DNA of 8,059 nt. Origin: Pseudomonadota bacterium. Lineage in GTDB: Bacteria > Pseudomonadota > Gammaproteobacteria > Burkholderiales > Gallionellaceae. The stretch spans positions 1 through 8,059 of the forward strand of contig JAJXTL010000135.1 in assembly GCA_021783855.1 (NCBI GenBank), in the 5' to 3' direction. The notes under the pieces are model-generated. The model saw only the letters and a list, made by a program, of their open reading frames with translations, did not search any database and was not told the origin of the DNA. Position 1 is the stretch's first letter, and the number at the start of each line of letters is the position of its first letter. Positions 1-5,849 of this stretch are shown here, piece after piece. The position numbers and the translations under genes were made by a program.

Positions 1-453
1 ATGGCAATCGAGGAGTATCGCCAGTTGCAGCAAAAGATTCAGGCTGAGGCGTCCAGCTTGCAGGAGTCTGTACAGCAAACCGCGCAAACGGCGAGCCAAC
101 AGATGCAACAGATCAATCGCGCGATAATTGAGCAGGTGCAGGATATACAACAATCCGTCGAGCCGGTTGCCAATACGCCCGGTTTGGGCGATGCAGAGAG
201 CCATACGCTGGAGTCTGTGGAAAAACAGGTTGCAGAACATCTGTCGCAAGACATACGCCCTGCCGGAAATCCTGGCGCTGTCCGCAGCATCGCTGCGAAT
301 TCGGCGAGCCAACGGATGCAACAGATCAACCGCGCGATTATTGAGCCGGCACCGGATGCGGTGCAGGCGGATTTGTTCGCGCAGCCTGCGCCCGCTGTTG
401 AGCTATCAGCGAGCCAAACAGGCGTAGACCAAGCATCAACGGTGAAATCCTGA
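1..453 (+). CDS. tatB: Sec-independent translocase subunit TatB, C-terminal part (5' end outside window)
   Basis: This reading frame is open from the first base of the window and ends at the TGA that overlaps the tatC start. TatB is the single-span membrane partner of TatC that receives twin-arginine signal peptides. The 150 visible residues are hydrophilic, rich in Gln, Glu and Ala, and begin with a charged helical stretch (IEEYRQLQQKIQAEA) typical of the end of the TatB amphipathic helix; the variable tail follows. The N-terminal membrane helix and the Gly-Pro hinge of the family are missing, so the ATG at base 1 is probably an internal methionine and the real start lies upstream. Identification rests mainly on the position directly before tatC and on composition. 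Odd point: a segment ASQ(Q/R)MQQINRAIIE occurs twice, at residues 31-44 and 102-115. Alternative: a complete small coiled-coil protein, which I consider less likely. Confidence 0.75.
   Translation: MAIEEYRQLQQKIQAEASSLQESVQQTAQTASQQMQQINRAIIEQVQDIQQSVEPVANTPGLGDAESHTLESVEKQVAEHLSQDIRPAGNPGAVRSIAANSASQRMQQINRAIIEPAPDAVQADLFAQPAPAVELSASQTGVDQASTVKS
91..132 (+). repeat. Direct repeat copy 1 inside the tatB tail
   Basis: A 42-base segment that recurs in the same frame at 304-345 with three mismatches. Both copies encode ASQxMQQINRAIIE. The tail was evidently lengthened by an in-frame duplication, or the segment is a repeated helical unit. Confidence 0.85.
304..345 (+). repeat. Direct repeat copy 2 inside the tatB tail
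   Basis: Second copy of the 42-base unit at 91-132, offset by 213 bases (71 codons), 39 of 42 bases identical. A short third echo of the unit's first bases (GCGAGCCAA, Ala-Ser-Gln) lies at 409-417. Confidence 0.85.
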
Positions 454-1193
454 TGAGCACCAGCGAAAGCTTTATTGCCCATTTGATCGAGTTGCGCAAA
501 CGCCTGGTGCGCGCGATCATCGTCCTGCTGCTGGCTTTCATCTGCCTGTTCCCCTTTTCATCCAGACTTTACGCACTGCTGGCGCAACCGCTGCTGGCCA
601 AGTTGCCCAAAGGCGGACAGATGATTGCGACCGATGTCACCACGCCGTTCTTTGTGCCCCTCAAGGTGGCGCTGATGGCGGCTTTCCTGATCGCGCTGCC
701 TTTCATTTTGTACCAGATATGGCGTTTTGTTGCGCCCGGTCTGTACACTCATGAAAAGCGGCTGGTCGTGCCGTTGATCTTTGCCAGCACCCTGCTGTTT
801 TTTTGCGGCATGGCTTTCGCCTACTTCGTGGTATTTCCGGTGGTGTTCGGATTTATTACCGCCTCAGCCCCTGCCGGTGTGGCGGTGATGACCGACATCG
901 ATAAGTATCTGAGCTTCGTGTTGACCATGTTCATGGCGTTTGGCGTCACCTTCCAGGTGCCGGTCGCCGTCGTGCTGCTGGTGCGCATGGGGGTGGTCAG
1001 TGTCGCTAAATTGCGCGAAATTCGCCCGTACATCGTGGTTGCCTCCTTTGTGGTCGGTGCGATTTTTACCCCGCCGGATGTGGTGTCGCAACTGATGCTG
1101 GCGGTGCCGCTGTGGCTGCTGTATGAGGCGGGAATTCTGGTGGCAAGCTGGACTAAGCCAGTCGAAAAATCTCTGATAGAGAACAGTAACTAG
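453..1193 (+). CDS. tatC: Sec-independent protein translocase subunit TatC
   Basis: TatC is the polytopic core of the twin-arginine translocase; it binds the RR signal peptide of folded precursors at the inner membrane together with TatB. The 246-residue product has the family's usual length and about six membrane segments (roughly 20-38, 71-92, 106-130, 154-179, 194-210 and 214-231). Family hallmarks visible are the N-terminal HLIELRKRL (10-18), the first-loop FVAPGLYxxEK (92-102) with its conserved Glu 101, RPY (191-193), TPPD (206-209) and the late LLYE with Glu 225. The start ATG overlaps the preceding TGA as TGATG, a classic sign of translational coupling to tatB. Two bases after its stop an mscS-like gene begins, so all three are probably co-transcribed. 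Nothing appears damaged; the assignment is firm. Confidence 0.97.
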   Translation: MSTSESFIAHLIELRKRLVRAIIVLLLAFICLFPFSSRLYALLAQPLLAKLPKGGQMIATDVTTPFFVPLKVALMAAFLIALPFILYQIWRFVAPGLYTHEKRLVVPLIFASTLLFFCGMAFAYFVVFPVVFGFITASAPAGVAVMTDIDKYLSFVLTMFMAFGVTFQVPVAVVLLVRMGVVSVAKLREIRPYIVVASFVVGAIFTPPDVVSQLMLAVPLWLLYEAGILVASWTKPVEKSLIENSN

Positions 1194-1195
1194 AA

Positions 1196-2524
1196 ATGTC
1201 CGGCATCTCGGAAGCACCCAATCTGCTGAAGGATTTCATCGTGCACGCCGAGGCTTCCAGCCTTTTCTGGCAGGCCGGTGTAATCGCGCTGGTTATGCTC
1301 TCGGCATGGTGGCTTGATACCCGCATCCAGAAGAAACTGATTGGCACGCATACGCTTCAGCACGTGGCGGTCAAAAGTTTAAAACGCATCACCTTCCCTG
1401 TTATTACGTTGCTGGGCGTGTTGCTGGCGCGCATCGTATTCGAACATTTTGGCATAGCCGTCAGTCTGCTCAAACTGGCGATCCCGCTGCTATTGTCGCT
1501 GGTGGTCATACGCCTGCTGGTTTACGTGTTGCACAAGGTATTTCCGAGTTCTTCCAAACTGAAATCCTGGGAGCTGAGTATTGCCGGGCTGGCCTGGATC
1601 GTGGTCGCCCTTCATGTCACGGGCCTGCTTAATCCGGTGCTGGCGGGCATGGCTGAGCTGAGCTTCAATTTTGGGCATCAGCCCGTTTCACTTCTGGTCA
1701 TCCTGCAAGGCCTGATTTCGATTGCCGTAACTGTGCTGGCAGCACTTTGGCTGGGGCGGTTCCTGGAAGTGCGCATCATGCGTATGGAGGAAATGGATAC
1801 CAGTTCGCGCGTGTTGCTGACCAAGGTTGTCCGGGGTGCGCTGGTGGTCATCTCGGTATTGGTGGCCTTGTCACTGGTCGGTATAGATATCCGGGTGCTT
1901 TCCGTATTCGGTGGCGCGCTGGGCGTGGGCGTGGGCTTCGGCTTGCAGCGCATCGCCAGCAATTACATTTGCGGGTTCATCCTGTTGCTGGACAAGTCCA
2001 TACGGTTGGGCGATCTCATCACACTGGATAACAAATACGGTACGGTAACTCGCCTGACCGGACGTTATATGGTGTTAAAAGGACAGGACGGGGCGGAGGC
2101 GCTGATTCCGAACGAGACGGCCATTACCTCGACCCTGGTAAATCACTCTTTTACCGATCGCAACGTCAGCATCAAGCTCGGCCTGCAGATTGCTTACAGC
2201 AGCCCGCTGGATGCGGCGATGAAGATCATGCTGGATGCGGCCATTGCGCATAACCGCGTACTCAGCGATCCGCCGCCTGGGGTCAATCTGCTCGAATTTG
2301 CCGACAACGGTATCGCGCTGGAACTGTCGGTATGGATAAATGATCCGGAATTATCTCAGGCGTCATTGCGCACGGAAATCAATCTGGCAATCTGGCGTGA
2401 GTTTCAACGCGCAGGAATCGAGATTCCATTTCCGCAGCGCGATGTTCGTATTGTGAATGGGGCGACATCAGAACCACTAACCGGGATGCTTCATTCCCGC
2501 GCAGACGGGAATCCAGCAATCTAA
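1196..2524 (+). CDS. MscS-family small-conductance mechanosensitive ion channel
   Basis: Predicted inner-membrane channel that opens under membrane tension and lets solutes out during osmotic downshock. The 442-residue protein has about five or six hydrophobic segments (near 25-41, 66-83, 87-112, 128-146, 163-188 and 208-230) before the signature pore helix at about 231-262, which is rich in Gly and Ala (GGALGVGVGFGLQ, then IASNYICGFILLLDKSIRLGD). A beta domain follows (GTV at 282-284, IPN at 304-306), then the mixed cytoplasmic vestibule domain to about residue 420. It is longer than E. coli MscS (286 residues) because of the extra N-terminal helices, so it belongs to the mid-size members of the family; a specific symbol is not justified. 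It starts two bases after tatC. The last residues (MLHSRADGNPAI) come from an ATTCCCG/CGGGAAT repeat that overlaps the 3' end, so the native C-terminus was probably different. Confidence 0.93.
   Translation: MSGISEAPNLLKDFIVHAEASSLFWQAGVIALVMLSAWWLDTRIQKKLIGTHTLQHVAVKSLKRITFPVITLLGVLLARIVFEHFGIAVSLLKLAIPLLLSLVVIRLLVYVLHKVFPSSSKLKSWELSIAGLAWIVVALHVTGLLNPVLAGMAELSFNFGHQPVSLLVILQGLISIAVTVLAALWLGRFLEVRIMRMEEMDTSSRVLLTKVVRGALVVISVLVALSLVGIDIRVLSVFGGALGVGVGFGLQRIASNYICGFILLLDKSIRLGDLITLDNKYGTVTRLTGRYMVLKGQDGAEALIPNETAITSTLVNHSFTDRNVSIKLGLQIAYSSPLDAAMKIMLDAAIAHNRVLSDPPPGVNLLEFADNGIALELSVWINDPELSQASLRTEINLAIWREFQRAGIEIPFPQRDVRIVNGATSEPLTGMLHSRADGNPAI
2493..2512. repeat. ATTCCCG-N6-CGGGAAT inverted repeat (dRS3-like)
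   Basis: Perfect 7-bp arms (2493-2499 and 2506-2512) around a 6-base loop. The form matches the dispersed ATTCCC...GGGAAT repeats known from Neisseria (dRS3) and seen in other beta- and gammaproteobacteria; that naming is from memory. It lies inside the last codons of the channel gene, 9 bases before the stop codon. Confidence 0.75.
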
Positions 2525-2544
2525 GGAAACACTGAATAGATCAC

Positions 2545-2570
2545 CCGTTCGCCCTGAGCTTGTCGAATGG
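2545..2570. repeat. Dispersed palindromic repeat of the CGCCCTGAGCTTGTCGAA type
   Basis: Arms CCGTTCG (2545-2551) and CGAATGG (2564-2570) pair over 7 bp with one G-T, around a 12-base loop CCCTGAGCTTGT. I recognise this core as one found many times between genes in diverse proteobacterial genomes. It lies 20 bases after the channel stop codon. Confidence 0.7.
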
Positions 2571-2706
2571 TGTAGCATAACATATTGATTATTATGTATT
2601 TAATCCGATCATGGTTCGACATAACCAGCGACTTAGCTGGCGTCTTTTGCGAGTTGGGCAAGAAACCGCCCATCCCTGCGAACCCCACTTGGCAGCTTAT
2701 AAGTAG

Positions 2707-2740
2707 TGGCTTAGACGCAGTTTTCTTGCGTCTTAGTCCA
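2707..2740. other. Hairpin within the 267-bp element
   Basis: AGACGCA (2713 region to 2719) pairs with TGCGTCT (2727-2733) around a 7-base loop GTTTTCT; pairing continues outward to 2707 and 2740 with one mismatch and one bulged base. The loop is T-rich but no T-run follows the stem, so it is not a standard terminator. Confidence 0.7.
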
Positions 2741-2741
2741 A

Positions 2742-2806
2742 TACTTAGTTGCTCCATCAGTCGAATGGCTAGAAGTTATATCAGGCTCTGGTGAAACAAC
2801 TAAGTA
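2742..2806. other. Long imperfect hairpin within the 267-bp element
   Basis: TACTTAGTTG (2742-2751) is exactly complementary to CAACTAAGTA (2797-2806); with the next nine bases 16 of 19 positions are Watson-Crick matches and one more is G-T. The loop is 27 bases (2761-2787). Its right arm shares TAAGTA (2801-2806) with the left arm of the next hairpin, so the two cannot form completely at once. Confidence 0.7.
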
Positions 2807-2846
2807 ATGAGCTAAGCGCGATAAACCTGCGCTAAGTCATTACTTA
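2801..2846. other. Long hairpin at the right end of the 267-bp element
   Basis: TAAGTAATGA (2801-2810) pairs perfectly with TCATTACTTA (2837-2846); after one bulged G (2811) the stem continues CTAAGCGCG against TGCGCTAAG with one mismatch and a final G-T. The loop is ATAAACC (2821-2827). This is the strongest local hairpin in the intergenic block. Confidence 0.8.
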
Positions 2847-2883
2847 ACCACGAACGGATTAAATCAGCGGTTCCCTAACAACC

Positions 2884-2923
2884 GCGAGGCTGACAAAACC
2901 GGGATTTTGTCTCGCCATGCGAG
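2884..2923. other. Two mutually exclusive hairpins
   Basis: GACAAAA (2892-2898) pairs with TTTTGTC (2905-2911) around CCGGGA, and the outer GCGAG (2884-2888) can pair with CTCGC (2911-2915). That same CTCGC can instead pair with GCGAG at 2919-2923 around a CAT loop. The + strand then reads CTTTATT, a weak T-rich tail, so partial terminator activity for the upstream tat-mscS transcript is possible but not convincing. Confidence 0.5.
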
Positions 2924-2968
2924 CTTTATTCAATCAACCGGATGGCCGTTTCTCGAAACTCGCCACGT

Positions 2969-3026
2969 TCGTTTTAGTGAAATTCACTGCGCTCGTTTTA
3001 ACGTGAAACTTACTGCGTTCGTTTTC
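2969..3026. repeat. Short imperfect tandem repeat (two units of about 25 bp and a partial third)
   Basis: Unit 1 (2969-2992) and unit 2 (2993-3018) both read TCGTTTTA, then GTGAAA, then TTMACTGCG-like sequence; the third starts TCGTTTTCCC at 3019 and stops. CTGCG(C/T)TCGTTT resembles cores of dispersed intergenic repeats common in betaproteobacteria. No reading frame uses it. Confidence 0.6.
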
Positions 3027-3035
3027 CCGCCACAG

Positions 3036-3066
3036 CCTGTCCCCGTATGGGGTAGTCGGGGACGGG
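3036..3066 (-). terminator. GC-rich hairpin downstream of the DegS-like protease gene
   Basis: CCTGTCCCCG (3036-3045) pairs with CGGGGACGGG (3057-3066) over 10 bp with one wobble, around an 11-base loop. It begins 16 bases past the protease stop codon in the direction of transcription. No T-run follows on the - strand, so it is not a canonical rho-independent terminator; it could stabilise the mRNA 3' end. The adjacent CGGGAATGACGG makes it look like a variant of the ATTCCCG dispersed repeat. Confidence 0.4.
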
Positions 3067-3082
3067 AATGACGGTTGCAAGT

Positions 3083-4228
3083 CTATTGCTCTCTGGGCTT
3101 CGGGCGTTTGCCTATCTTCACATGCAGGGAAATTCCGCTGCCGTTACGCATCAGGCTGACGGCGACAACCTTGCCCGGGGGCAGGTTCGCTACCGTATCC
3201 AGCATGGCGTTCCAGTCATTGATGGTTTTATCGTCGATAGCGGTCAGCACGTCGCCGGTCTTCATACCTGCCTGTTCTGCCGGACTGTTGCGCACTATTT
3301 CTGTAATCAATACACCCTTGGGATTGTCCGGTTTGGCTGACTCTGTCATGTCAGGCGTCAGTTCCTGTATGCCGGCGCCGATCCAGCCGCGCGTCACCGA
3401 ACCATACTGCATGATTTGTTCCATGGTTTTTTTGACGGTGGTCGCAGGTATCGCAAAGCCGATGCCCAGCGAACCGCCATTGGGAGAATAGATCGCGCTG
3501 TTGATGCAGACCAGATTGCGGTTGGTGTCCACCAGCGCGCCGCCGGAGTTGCCGGGGTTGATGGCGGCATCGGTTTGAATGAAGTTCTCGAAGGTGTTGA
3601 GGCCCAGATGGTCGCGTTTGAGCGCGCTGATGATGCCCATGGTGACCGTCTGGCCCACGCCGAACGGGTTGCCGATGGCCAGCACGATGTCCCCCACACG
3701 CGCGGTTTCCGGATGACCGAAGGTGATCGCGGGCATGCTGCCGGGAAGGTCGATCTTGATCACGGCAAGATCGGTTTCAGGGTCGGAGCCGATCACGTGT
3801 GCGCGGGCTTTGCGGCCGTCGGCAAGGGCTACTTCAATCTGGTCTGCGGCTTCCACTACGTGGTGGTTGGTCAGGATATAACCGTCGGAGCTGACGATGA
3901 CCCCGGAACCCAGGCTGGAACTTTTTTGCGGCGTATTGTCCTGATCGCCAAAGAAAAAACGGAAACGCGGATCGTCCATAAACGGATTGACGGGCGTCTT
4001 GATGGTGGTGCTGGTGTAGATGTTCACCACGGATGGCATGGCTTTTTTTGCTGCAACGCTCAGGCCCGTGAGAGGCAGGGAGCCGGCCGGCGCCGCGCTT
4101 TCGTACAGGGTGACTACCCCGTTGCGCGCTGCATTGGGCAACAGTTCGGGCTTGAGCGTATGAACGATGAACAGCAAAGCCAGTGCAATGGTGACGGTTT
4201 GAGTGAATAATAGCCAGTGTTTACGCAT
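3083..4228 (-). CDS. Membrane-anchored HtrA/DegS-like serine endopeptidase with one PDZ domain
   Basis: Predicted periplasmic quality-control or signalling protease of family S1C, tethered to the inner membrane. The 381-residue product has an uncleaved-looking N-terminal hydrophobic segment (about 9-24), a trypsin-like domain (about 58-275) and a single C-terminal PDZ domain (about 282-372). The catalytic triad is visible: His 123 in TNHHVV, Asp 153 in ETDLAVI and Ser 228 in GNSGGAL. One PDZ and a membrane anchor give the DegS/AlgW layout rather than two-PDZ DegP. I chose the ATG at 4228 (MRKHWLL); an in-frame ATG at 4315 would add 29 residues overlapping the divergent Nif3 gene. No strong ribosome site precedes either. 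Such proteins are often labelled 2-alkenal reductase in databases, which the intact triad contradicts. Whether it cleaves an anti-sigma factor cannot be told here. Confidence 0.94.
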   Translation of the reverse strand: MRKHWLLFTQTVTIALALLFIVHTLKPELLPNAARNGVVTLYESAAPAGSLPLTGLSVAAKKAMPSVVNIYTSTTIKTPVNPFMDDPRFRFFFGDQDNTPQKSSSLGSGVIVSSDGYILTNHHVVEAADQIEVALADGRKARAHVIGSDPETDLAVIKIDLPGSMPAITFGHPETARVGDIVLAIGNPFGVGQTVTMGIISALKRDHLGLNTFENFIQTDAAINPGNSGGALVDTNRNLVCINSAIYSPNGGSLGIGFAIPATTVKKTMEQIMQYGSVTRGWIGAGIQELTPDMTESAKPDNPKGVLITEIVRNSPAEQAGMKTGDVLTAIDDKTINDWNAMLDTVANLPPGKVVAVSLMRNGSGISLHVKIGKRPKPREQ

Positions 4229-4251
4229 GGTGAATGAATCGTTGTTGTTAA

Positions 4252-4270
4252 TAATTTTCCGGGAAAAATA
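4252..4270. promoter_or_regulatory. Palindrome covering the ribosome site of the Nif3-family gene
   Basis: TTTTCC-G-GGAAAA (4255-4267) has perfect 6-bp arms, extended to 4252-4270 with one mismatch. It fills part of the 42-base gap between two divergent start codons and includes GGGA (4261-4264), the likely Shine-Dalgarno bases six nucleotides before the ATG at 4271. It could be an operator for both genes or a hairpin that hides the ribosome site. Confidence 0.45.
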
Positions 4271-5017
4271 ATGAAGCTTATAGAACTGCGCGATTATAAC
4301 GCAAGCCTGTTGCAAACAACGCTATTCAAGGATTACGCACCGAACGGCGTGCAGGTGGAGGGGCGTGCGGAGGTGCGGCGCATCGCCACGGCAGTTACCG
4401 CATCGCAGCAGGTGCTGGATGAGGCAATCGGCTGGGGTGCGGATGCGATTGTCGTGCACCACGGCTATTTCTGGCGCAATGAGGATGCCTGCATCGTCGG
4501 CATCAAAAAGCGGCGCATCGCTCAGCTGCTAAGGCACGATGTGAGTCTGCTGGCCTATCATTTGCCGCTCGATGCGCATGTCGAGCTGGGCAACAACGCG
4601 CAGTTGGGCAAGTTGCTGGGAATAGCGGAGCAGGGACGTTTCGGTGAGCAAAACATCGTTTGTTCAGGCGAGTTGAACGCCCCCCTGACCCTGTCGCAGT
4701 TCGCGCAGCAGGTGGGGGAAAGTTTGCAGCGTACGCCGCAGGTGATAGGGTCGTCCGATCGTCTCATAAAAAGCGTGGCATGGTGCAGTGGGGGCGCGCA
4801 AGGCTATTTTGAGTTGGCTATCGCGCAAGGGGCGGATGTCTATCTGACCGGTGAAATTTCCGAACAGAATTTTCATCTGTCGAACGAAACGGGAGTGGCT
4901 TTTATTGCGGCCGGACATCATGCCACCGAGCGGCTGGGGGTGCAGGCGCTGGGCGCACACCTGGCCGGGAAATTCGATCTTGAGCATCGGTTTTTCGATC
5001 AGGATAATCCGATATAG
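4271..5017 (+). CDS. Nif3-like dinuclear metal centre hexameric protein (YbgI family)
   Basis: Member of the widespread NIF3/YbgI family, cytoplasmic toroidal hexamers with a two-metal site. The biochemical role is not settled; hydrolase and GTP cyclohydrolase-like activities have been proposed for relatives. The 248-residue length matches E. coli YbgI. Expected metal ligands are all present: His 63 and His 64 in VVHHGYFW, Asp 101 in LPLDAH, and His 216 with Glu 220 in the C-terminal GHHATE signature. Other family features are the early APNGVQVEG (23-31) and YLTGEISE (191-198). The ATG follows GGGA at good spacing. It is divergent from the DegS-like gene and converges, 62 bases apart, on an uncharacterised gene. 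In other betaproteobacteria I recall this pair close to tatABC, so the neighbourhood looks ancestral. Family assignment firm; function open. Confidence 0.95.
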   Translation: MKLIELRDYNASLLQTTLFKDYAPNGVQVEGRAEVRRIATAVTASQQVLDEAIGWGADAIVVHHGYFWRNEDACIVGIKKRRIAQLLRHDVSLLAYHLPLDAHVELGNNAQLGKLLGIAEQGRFGEQNIVCSGELNAPLTLSQFAQQVGESLQRTPQVIGSSDRLIKSVAWCSGGAQGYFELAIAQGADVYLTGEISEQNFHLSNETGVAFIAAGHHATERLGVQALGAHLAGKFDLEHRFFDQDNPI

Positions 5018-5079
5018 GATTTCAATTTAATTTCAAAGGGTTGCCGGAGTCGAAGTATTTCTGCCGGGCTGCTGCCGAC

Positions 5080-5706
5080 CTAATTTCCTCGCGTTCGGCG
5101 TAACTGATCGAGTGAAATTGACTGGCTGGGTGGAGCGTCTTTCAATGCTGCATTGGCCTGGCCGATCAAATCAAGTGGTAACGTCCTGAACACAGTTTCG
5201 ACCTCATCCAGCAGCTTTTCCGGCTGTTGTGCGTAACGCTGTAAAAAATTGCTGCGCCGCGGGTAGAAGTTCGTCCATTGCCAGGCAAGGAAGTTTTCGT
5301 TGCTTTTGTATCCGGCGTCGCTCAGAGCCTGCTTGAGTTGGCTGACAGCAGGCAGTGCAAGCTGCCCGATCGTAGGGGCGCCCTGCCACATCAGCCCGTA
5401 AAATATGCGCCAGCTGCCGCCCAGATATTGCTGCTCCAGCATGGGAAACAGGCACAACGTTTGAGGCTCGCCTAATTTGCATTGCAAGCCCACCAGCATG
5501 TCAGCAGCGTTGCGATCTTCAATGACGTGAGCCTGCCATTCGGGTGCATGCCGGGTAAGCAGTGAATCGATCTGCCGGCTAAAATTTTTCCAAAATTGCG
5601 AGTTCATACGCTCGCGTATTTCGTCCATTTGTTCGGCTACCGATAGCCCGAGTGGCAGGTTTTCCGGTTGGGCAAAAAAATCAAGCACTGCGTTTTTTTC
5701 GTTCAT
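5080..5706 (-). CDS. Uncharacterised 208-residue soluble protein
   Basis: I do not recognise this protein. It is predicted cytoplasmic: no signal peptide, no membrane segment, no cysteine pair motif (Cys 76 and 85 only) and six Trp residues (39, 57, 99, 107, 142, 144). Residues 20-55 look helical and charged, 57-108 alternate like beta strands (including LGGSWRIFYGLMWQG), and 118-190 look mainly helical, ending in a Gln/Ser/Arg-rich tail. The strand pattern with a late Glu/Gln region recalls C-terminal parts of PD-(D/E)XK-like proteins, but I see no catalytic motif, so I make no such claim. Codon use is ordinary and no other long frame competes, which supports a real gene. The ATG at 5706 lacks a good ribosome site (CGGA is 10 or so bases upstream). 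Its promoter must lie in the AT-rich region shared with actA. Confidence 0.75.
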   Translation of the reverse strand: MNEKNAVLDFFAQPENLPLGLSVAEQMDEIRERMNSQFWKNFSRQIDSLLTRHAPEWQAHVIEDRNAADMLVGLQCKLGEPQTLCLFPMLEQQYLGGSWRIFYGLMWQGAPTIGQLALPAVSQLKQALSDAGYKSNENFLAWQWTNFYPRRSNFLQRYAQQPEKLLDEVETVFRTLPLDLIGQANAALKDAPPSQSISLDQLRRTRGN

Positions 5707-5738
5707 AGGGGCAAATCCGAGTAATTTAACCAGTTACT

Positions 5739-5750
5739 TAATATAAGCAA
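5739..5750. repeat. 12-bp direct repeat, copy 1, in the divergent control region
   Basis: TAATATAAGCAA, repeated exactly at 5773-5784, a 34-base period (about three helical turns). It lies 33 bases upstream of the uncharacterised gene. It overlaps one arm of an inverted repeat ACTTAAT (5736-5742) / ATTAAGT (5754-5760). Equal face spacing suggests a regulator-binding site. Confidence 0.5.
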
Positions 5751-5772
5751 TCCATTAAGTTGAGCGTTTTAG

Positions 5773-5784
5773 TAATATAAGCAA
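5773..5784. repeat. 12-bp direct repeat, copy 2, in the divergent control region
   Basis: Exact second copy of TAATATAAGCAA. The remainder of the 5707-6039 gap holds AT-rich sequence, a candidate promoter and a leader hairpin given separately; I see no gene in it. Confidence 0.5.
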
Positions 5785-5849
5785 ATAATGTAAAACCGCG
5801 ATATATAAATAAGTTTTTTAGAAACAACAAACAACGTCAAGAAACATGG

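Larger units (their letters stand above)
2598..2864. mobile_element. 267-bp MITE-like or structured element with terminal inverted repeats
   Basis: The unit is bounded by ATTTAATCCG (2598-2607) and its exact complement CGGATTAAAT (2855-2864); the match extends inward to 19 bp with two mismatches (2598-2616 against 2846-2864). Inside are at least four hairpins (2625-2640, 2707-2740, 2742-2806, 2801-2846) and seven copies of CTTAG or its complement CTAAG: four CTTAG in the left part and three CTAAG in the right part. GACTTAGC at 2630-2637 is exactly complementary to 2831-2838, so the whole unit can also fold on itself. No transposase or credible reading frame is inside, and I see no target-site duplication. 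It could be a non-autonomous transposon, a structured RNA gene, or a folded single-strand DNA substrate. The inverted repeats are certain; the interpretation is not. Confidence 0.5.

Noticed and set aside
2521..2757. A 78-codon - strand reading frame in the intergenic block
   Set aside because: Its end TIRQAQGER is the typical spurious translation of the dispersed CGCCCTGAGCTTGTCGAA repeat; the rest overlaps the structured unit.
2585..2794. A 69-codon + strand reading frame in the intergenic block
   Set aside because: It has no ribosome site or recognisable protein character and lies inside the hairpin-rich 267-bp unit.
2598..2864. Integron attC site or cassette array
   Set aside because: The hairpins lack the expected RYYYAAC and GTTRRRY core sites, and no integrase or cassette genes are present.
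2969..3026. CRISPR array
   Set aside because: The repeats are directly adjacent without spacers, imperfect, only two full copies, and no cas gene is nearby.
3416..4210. 264-codon + strand reading frame opposite the protease
   Set aside because: It is antisense to a protease with an intact catalytic triad and has a His/Asp/Arg-rich composition typical of a shadow frame.
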